Shown one piece after another: positions 31,162 through 35,171 of a DNA stretch of 35,171 nucleotides (the stretch's first letter is position 1; the number at the start of each line of letters is the position of its first letter). Source of the stretch: Candidatus Gorgyraea atricola (lineage in GTDB: Bacteria > Omnitrophota > Gorgyraeia > Gorgyraeales > Gorgyraeaceae); NCBI GenBank assembly GCA_030765235.1, contig JAVCCW010000001.1, forward strand, positions 1-35,171, in the 5' to 3' direction. Below the pieces are notes generated by a model. It ran no database searches. It was not told the DNA's origin and saw nothing but the letters and a program-made list of their open reading frames with translations. The position numbers were made by a program, and so were the translations under genes.

Positions 31162-31728
31162 CTAACGACTGCCTGGTTTTGTGATTTCTATGCCCTTTTT
31201 GCACAAAGGGCACTCTTCGGGGGGAAATACTGGGAGATCTAATTTTAATAGACTAATTGATTTTACACCAAAATCGATTTTCTTTCCACTTCTATCTATA
31301 ATACTACCTACGCCTACTATAGTAGCACTGAATGATTTTACAACCTCTAAAACCTCTTTTGTAGAAAGGCCCGTAGTAATAACATCCTCGACCACTAAGA
31401 CCCTATCTTCAGGCTTTATATCAAATCCTCGCCTTAAAACCATCTTGCCATCTTTACGCTCTGTAAACAAAGAGCGCACGCCAAGTGAGCGAGCCACTTC
31501 AGATGATACAACCACTCCTCCCAAGGCAGGCGCTACTACACAGGTAGGTTTATCCTTCTTAAAATTCTCTGCTAATTGGCTACATAATTTCCCTGCATAT
31601 TCAGGATGTTGTAACACAAGCGCACACTGCAGGTAGTCCCCACTATGCAGCCCACTGGAAAGCCTAAAATGCCCCTTCAAAAGTGCGCGAGTTTCCTCGA
31701 AAATCTTAAGAATTTCCTCTTTTTTCAT
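31162..31728 (-). CDS. pyrE: orotate phosphoribosyltransferase
   Basis: 188 aa. Joins orotate and PRPP to give OMP in pyrimidine synthesis. Landmarks: GHFRLSSGLHSGDYLQCA, VVAPALGGVVVSSEVAR, FTERKDGKMVLRRGFDIKPEDRVLVVED and the PRPP motif VLVVEDVITTGLS. It also has a C-terminal CPLCKK segment found in this subfamily. The ATG at 31728 resembles family starts (MKKEEILKIF); the in-frame ATG at 31740 would overlap the -10 (TATGAT, with TTGTTT 17 bp upstream), so a leaderless start is possible. It is split from pyrF by the oppositely oriented 31851 gene. Confidence 0.95.
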   Translation of the reverse strand: MKKEEILKIFEETRALLKGHFRLSSGLHSGDYLQCALVLQHPEYAGKLCSQLAENFKKDKPTCVVAPALGGVVVSSEVARSLGVRSLFTERKDGKMVLRRGFDIKPEDRVLVVEDVITTGLSTKEVLEVVKSFSATIVGVGSIIDRSGKKIDFGVKSISLLKLDLPVFPPEECPLCKKGIEITKPGSR

Positions 31729-31764
31729 TGAAATAATCATAACACAGCAAAGCTAAAAAAACAA

Positions 31765-31839
31765 TTGAAATAATGCTATTTTTGGTGTATACTTAATATA
31801 GATATAAGCAATGGCGTCAATCAAAAAAGGCGCCTTTTT
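31765..31839 (+). promoter_or_regulatory. promoter and attenuator-like leader of the 31851 gene
   Basis: TTGAAA (31765-31770), 17-bp spacer, TATACT (31788-31793). The leader pairs GGCGTC (31813-31818) with GGCGCC (31829-31834), then TTTTT, a terminator-like unit 11 bp before the ATG. Confidence 0.75.
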
Positions 31840-31850
31840 CTGTGCGGATT

Positions 31851-33569
31851 ATGAGAAAGATTAAAAAACAATTCCATGTTAAAATTATTTCATTAGCAAT
31901 AAGTATTCTCTTCTTATTCACTAGCACAGCATCTACCTGTCCTCTGCCTAGTAATACGCTAAGAGTTCCTATTGGAAATTACGAAAATATAATTAAAAAG
32001 ATGCAGTCCAAGTCAAAACAAGCAAAGGTGGAAATCTTTAATTTATTATGCGCTAACAACTGGCTTACTGTGGAAGAAATTAATAGAAATACAGGTCTTT
32101 CTAAAACAATCGTTCAAGAGAGTTTGGACTTTCTTTTAAGTGCAGGAGTCGTTATAGAAAAAAACGAGCATATCTATAAGATCAATCCAATATTGGAAAA
32201 TTTAAGCTTAGTAAATAAAACGCAAAGTGTGTTGAAAGATAGCCGAAGACATAACGAAGATAAGCTTAAACAAGATATTAAAAATCTCATACCAATTCAA
32301 GAGTTAGTCAAAAGATTAGCACTTCATAAATATCCTGGGGAATACATATATAATACAGAGCTTGCAATTCATGCAGTTAATACTTTAGGAAATCGAAAAG
32401 AAAAAGAGGCTATAGGGCCGCTTATTGATCTTTTAGATCAAGCTTTTCGTGGCGAATGGTATTCTCTCGTTATTAGCACTGTAAGGGCCTTGGGCAAAAT
32501 AGGCGCTAAGGAGGCAAAATATCCATTAGGTAGGCTATTGCAAAATAAACGCCCCGAATACAGAGCAACAGCAAGAGAGGCCCTTTTGCAAATAGACTCT
32601 CAGTTTTATTATGACTTACAAAAAAAGACAATATTGTCTGTACTTTCTGCTAAAGAATTAGAGCTTTTAATACAACGTTTGGGAGGAGGAGATTATGATA
32701 CTCAGGCTTTTGATAGATTACATAGTAAATTAGACAAAGTGTACGCATTTGATACAGTATACGTAGTTGTTAATAAAACAGGTGGGATTAAAGCATGGAA
32801 AGAGGCACCAAAAGAAAAGCGCAAAAATCTTGTATCGGAAATTAAAGAAGATTACGATGAGTATGAACATAGCGTTTCCAGAAAGCCTGGCATAAAAATA
32901 GCCCTTAGGTCTATTTTTGGAAAAGCAGTTCCTGCAGATATTATAAATAAAAAGAGTAAGGTTCTGCTTCTAGGAATAGGCGAAGGGATAACAGCTAATT
33001 TAGCTGTACAACAAGGCATAAAAACTATAGTTGGCCTAGACATCTCAGCTAAAATGCTTAAACTAGCTGAGAACAATCTTGAAAAACTTGAGAAGGATGT
33101 AGATATACGTCTAATAGAAGGTGACATGTTTGACATAGGAGAGTTGTTTAAGAATGAAAAATTCCCTATAATCACATTGAGCAATGTGCTCATATTCTAT
33201 CCATATGATGATAGAAAATATGTATTATCAGAAACGCTAAAATTATTAGAAGAAGGCGGGTATATCGCTATTTGTTATCGAAGCGCGGATGAAGAACATC
33301 ATGCTAAAAGGAATGAATGCCTAATGCAACCTGAAGATTATGTAGGTCTCCTAAAAGAAGAGTTGGGTTTTGATGATGCTGGTTATTATATTGGGGCTGT
33401 GGAGAGAGATGAAGATTCTAGCTCTGATGTTTCTACTGGTCCTAAAGAAGAAACAATATTAAGCCACACTTATATTGTCTGGGGGCGAAAAAAGCTAAAA
33501 GGTAAGTTAAAATCAAGAATCGGTTCTCAGCTAATAGGTAATATAAAAAATCTTAAGCGCCACTTATAA
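31851..33569 (+). CDS. leader-LRVP protein: winged helix, HEAT-like repeats and SAM methyltransferase
   Basis: 572 aa, the only sizable plus-strand gene. Leader of residues 1-30 with LRVP at 37-40, both at the same positions as in the 6213 gene. Residues about 58-112 are a winged-helix pattern (LLCANNWLTVEEINRNTGLSKTIVQESLDFLLSAG). About 165-250 are HEAT-like repeats (LGNRKEKEAIGPLIDLL, LGKIGAKEAKYPLGRLL). About 368-510 are a class I methyltransferase: VLLLGIGEG (motif I), VGLDISAKML with acidic D397, EGDMFD and TLSNVLIFYP, then LLEEGGYIAIC. The substrate is unknown. Cytoplasmic-type domains behind a signal-like leader are puzzling. The ATG at 31851 shares the GGATT context with the 21624 gene. 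Confidence 0.75.
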   Translation: MRKIKKQFHVKIISLAISILFLFTSTASTCPLPSNTLRVPIGNYENIIKKMQSKSKQAKVEIFNLLCANNWLTVEEINRNTGLSKTIVQESLDFLLSAGVVIEKNEHIYKINPILENLSLVNKTQSVLKDSRRHNEDKLKQDIKNLIPIQELVKRLALHKYPGEYIYNTELAIHAVNTLGNRKEKEAIGPLIDLLDQAFRGEWYSLVISTVRALGKIGAKEAKYPLGRLLQNKRPEYRATAREALLQIDSQFYYDLQKKTILSVLSAKELELLIQRLGGGDYDTQAFDRLHSKLDKVYAFDTVYVVVNKTGGIKAWKEAPKEKRKNLVSEIKEDYDEYEHSVSRKPGIKIALRSIFGKAVPADIINKKSKVLLLGIGEGITANLAVQQGIKTIVGLDISAKMLKLAENNLEKLEKDVDIRLIEGDMFDIGELFKNEKFPIITLSNVLIFYPYDDRKYVLSETLKLLEEGGYIAICYRSADEEHHAKRNECLMQPEDYVGLLKEELGFDDAGYYIGAVERDEDSSSDVSTGPKEETILSHTYIVWGRKKLKGKLKSRIGSQLIGNIKNLKRHL

Positions 33570-33575
33570 AAAGCA

Positions 33576-34265
33576 TCAACCGCTACCCTTCTCATAACCT
33601 GTAACAATATCCTGCAATGCCTTAGACGGGTCTTTCACTTTTGTGACTGGTCGGCCGATTACAATATAATCTGCGCCAGACTTAATAGCTTCTTGTGGCG
33701 TGGCAGTTCTTTTCTGGTCTTGTTTTGCGCTTCCTTCTGGTCTTATTCCTGGTGTGACGATTAGAAAATCTTTTCCTAATTCTTTTCTGATCTTGGCTGT
33801 TTCTTGAGGAGATGCTACGACGCCGTCAAGGCCAGACTGTTTTGCTGATTTAGCGAGATTTAACACTTGAGCTTCTGTGGCGTTAGCTATGCTTGTAAGA
33901 ACAGTCACGCCTAAAATTCTTGGTCTATCTACTCCTAACTTCTCACTTTCCTCTTCTGCGCCTTCAATAGCTGCCTTCATCATATCGCTGCCGCCTGAGG
34001 CATGGACATTAAACATGAATACGCCTAGCCGCGTAACAACTCTTGCAGAATTTTTGACTGTATTGGGAATATCGTGAAACTTTAGGTCTAGGAAGATTTC
34101 TTTATCATATTTTTTGATAATATCTATTACCTTTGGCCCGCAGGAATAAAATAACTCCATGCCTACCTTGAAGATACTTACGTGAGGACTAAGGATAGTT
34201 AGAAGTCGCTCTGTTTCTTTGATTGTACTCACATCCAACGCTATTATTATTTTTTCTTTGTCCAT
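33576..34265 (-). CDS. pyrF: orotidine-5'-phosphate decarboxylase
   Basis: 229 aa. Converts OMP to UMP. Catalytic motif DLKFHDIPNT (Lys in the middle), MFNVHASGGSDMM, GVTVLTS, TPGIRP and YIVIGRPVT at the phosphate site. It overlaps the end of pyrD by 19 bp. Downstream, the operon is interrupted by the convergent 31851 gene before pyrE. Confidence 0.96.
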   Translation of the reverse strand: MDKEKIIIALDVSTIKETERLLTILSPHVSIFKVGMELFYSCGPKVIDIIKKYDKEIFLDLKFHDIPNTVKNSARVVTRLGVFMFNVHASGGSDMMKAAIEGAEEESEKLGVDRPRILGVTVLTSIANATEAQVLNLAKSAKQSGLDGVVASPQETAKIRKELGKDFLIVTPGIRPEGSAKQDQKRTATPQEAIKSGADYIVIGRPVTKVKDPSKALQDIVTGYEKGSG

Positions 34266-35171
34266 GCCTCGATTCCTTTTATTATTTTTTCACACACACT
34301 TGGGTCTACAAAATTTGCTGTGCCGATCTGAACTGCTTTTGCGCCTGCCAGGAGAAATTCTATCGCGTCTTCTGAAGTCATTATACCACCCATACCTATG
34401 ACTGGCTTATTAATATTCTTCGCAACCTCCCAAACCATCCTTAGGGCAATTGGCTTTATAGCTGGCCCACTTAAACCACCTGTAATATTGCCAAGCTTTG
34501 GCTTTTCTGTCTCAATATCTATTGCCATTGCAAGAAATGTATTCACGAGACTCACTGCATCTGTACCACCCTTACATGCAGCCTTAGCAATCTCCACAAT
34601 ATCAGTAACATTCGGCGAGAGCTTTGTAATCAAAGTCTTATCTGTGACCTTCCTAACGCTTTTAACAACATCATAAGTCGATTCCGGACACTGCGCAACC
34701 AACCCTTGTCCCTTGCCTGCCCCGTACGAAATCTTTGATTCTCGTATGGGGTCCCTTGCCTGCCCCGTACGAAATCTTTGATTCTCGCATGGGGTCCCTT
34801 GTCCCTTAACATTTGGGCACGATATGTTAAGCTCAATACCATCCACAGCTTCTTCCTTATCAAGTCTCTTTGCTAGCTTTACAAAATCTCCTGATATGCT
34901 CACAATAATCGGAACGCCTATCTTTGCTAGATACGGCAATTTCTCGTCGATAAAATTCTCAACGCCCTCGTTCTGTAGGCCTATAGCATTAAGCATACCT
35001 GATGCAGTCTCACAAACCCTTGGCATAGGATTGCCATCTCTTGGCTTAAGCGTGATCGTCTTTGTAACAATCGCGCCAAGCTTCTTCAAATCCACCAGCT
35101 CTTCAAATTCCTTTGCATACCCAAAGGTACCTGACGCCACCATCACCGGATTCTTTAATTTAAGTTTTCCT
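34247..35171 (-). CDS. pyrD: dihydroorotate dehydrogenase (class 1B catalytic), 5' end off window, with insertion
   Basis: Oxidises dihydroorotate to orotate with FMN. The visible part starts at GKLKLKNPVMVASGTFGYAKEF, so only a few N-terminal residues are missing. Landmarks: NAIGLQNEGVENF, VSISGDF, ELNISCPNVKGQG, TKLSPNVTDI, GGLSGPAIKPIALRMV and IGMGGI. After NISCPNVKGQG comes a 31-residue insertion, then LVAQCPESTYDVVK resumes the family pattern; removal would restore it exactly. The insertion is a DNA repeat (see the finding), in frame. Confidence 0.95.
   Translation of the reverse strand, partial: GKLKLKNPVMVASGTFGYAKEFEELVDLKKLGAIVTKTITLKPRDGNPMPRVCETASGMLNAIGLQNEGVENFIDEKLPYLAKIGVPIIVSISGDFVKLAKRLDKEEAVDGIELNISCPNVKGQGTPCENQRFRTGQARDPIRESKISYGAGKGQGLVAQCPESTYDVVKSVRKVTDKTLITKLSPNVTDIVEIAKAACKGGTDAVSLVNTFLAMAIDIETEKPKLGNITGGLSGPAIKPIALRMVWEVAKNINKPVIGMGGIMTSEDAIEFLLAGAKAVQIGTANFVDPSVCEKIIKGIEAWTKKK
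34703..34807. repeat. 93-bp in-frame insertion in pyrD made of two tandem 43-bp units
   Basis: Units 34710-34752 and 34753-34795 differ at one base. Each contains CCCCGTACGA and the inverted TCGTATGGGG (or TCGCATGGGG). CCCTTGTCCCTT at 34703-34714 and 34796-34807 bounds the insertion, 93 bp (31 codons) apart. Confidence 0.85.

Noticed and set aside
30521-31213. Longer start for V-ATPase subunit E
   Set aside because: The extra 30 residues overlap pyrE and a palindrome; the ATG at 31123 has a good ribosome site and fits the family length.
1-35171. CRISPR arrays and rRNA genes
   Set aside because: No regularly spaced direct repeats with unique spacers and no rRNA-like stretches were seen; the tandem repeats at 6328 and 34710 have no spacers.

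Overview
The window most resembles a genome fragment of an uncultivated PVC-superphylum bacterium, probably Omnitrophota (former OP3). This is an inference. It rests on a seven-gene V-type ATPase operon of the Chlamydia/spirochaete layout, a pyruvoyl arginine decarboxylase, and three proteins whose N-terminus is a hydrophobic leader followed by an LR(V/I)P motif, which I associate with this phylum. Nearly all genes lie on the minus strand.

Region by region: 1-1263 holds a truncated D12-class adenine methyltransferase and tRNA-Phe. 1324-6471 is an accessory stretch: a RAYT transposase inside 28-bp inverted repeats, a HEPN-like protein, small membrane and lipoproteins, a DUF2007 protein, and a leader-LRVP protein with a GHKL ATPase domain. 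It ends at a 29-bp copy of part of tRNA-Phe. 6491-9471 has membrane proteins, ApbE, the arginine decarboxylase and an acidic exported protein.

9468-18123 is the most interesting locus. It reads like a chaperone-usher-type surface-fibre system: six pilin-like exported proteins, a two-Ig-domain chaperone-like protein and a large outer-membrane barrel/usher-like protein. Upstream lies a PhoB-like regulator whose receiver has lost its phospho-acceptor, and an 11-bp direct repeat that could be its binding site. A class-I cyclic-di-GMP riboswitch with a terminator splits the pilin genes. The usher-like gene is out of frame at a T9 tract in its signal peptide, which suggests phase variation, slippage or a sequence error.

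18169-23816 is a compact integrative element in tRNA-Asp. It has a 17-bp att duplication, paired CGTAACA repeats at both ends, a tyrosine recombinase, an excisionase-like protein, a 59-aa Cro/CI-like repressor with two matching operators, and cargo (a leader-LRIP protein, an FRG-domain protein and an HTH protein). tRNA-Val follows.

24075-35171 is largely housekeeping: V-ATPase K-I-D-B-A-DUF2764-E, then pyrE, pyrF and pyrD. A third leader-LRVP gene (winged helix, HEAT-like repeats, methyltransferase) sits in the opposite orientation between pyrE and pyrF. A solo copy of the RAYT terminal repeat lies between V-ATPase A and B. pyrD carries a 93-bp in-frame insertion that reads as a palindromic, partly tandem element.
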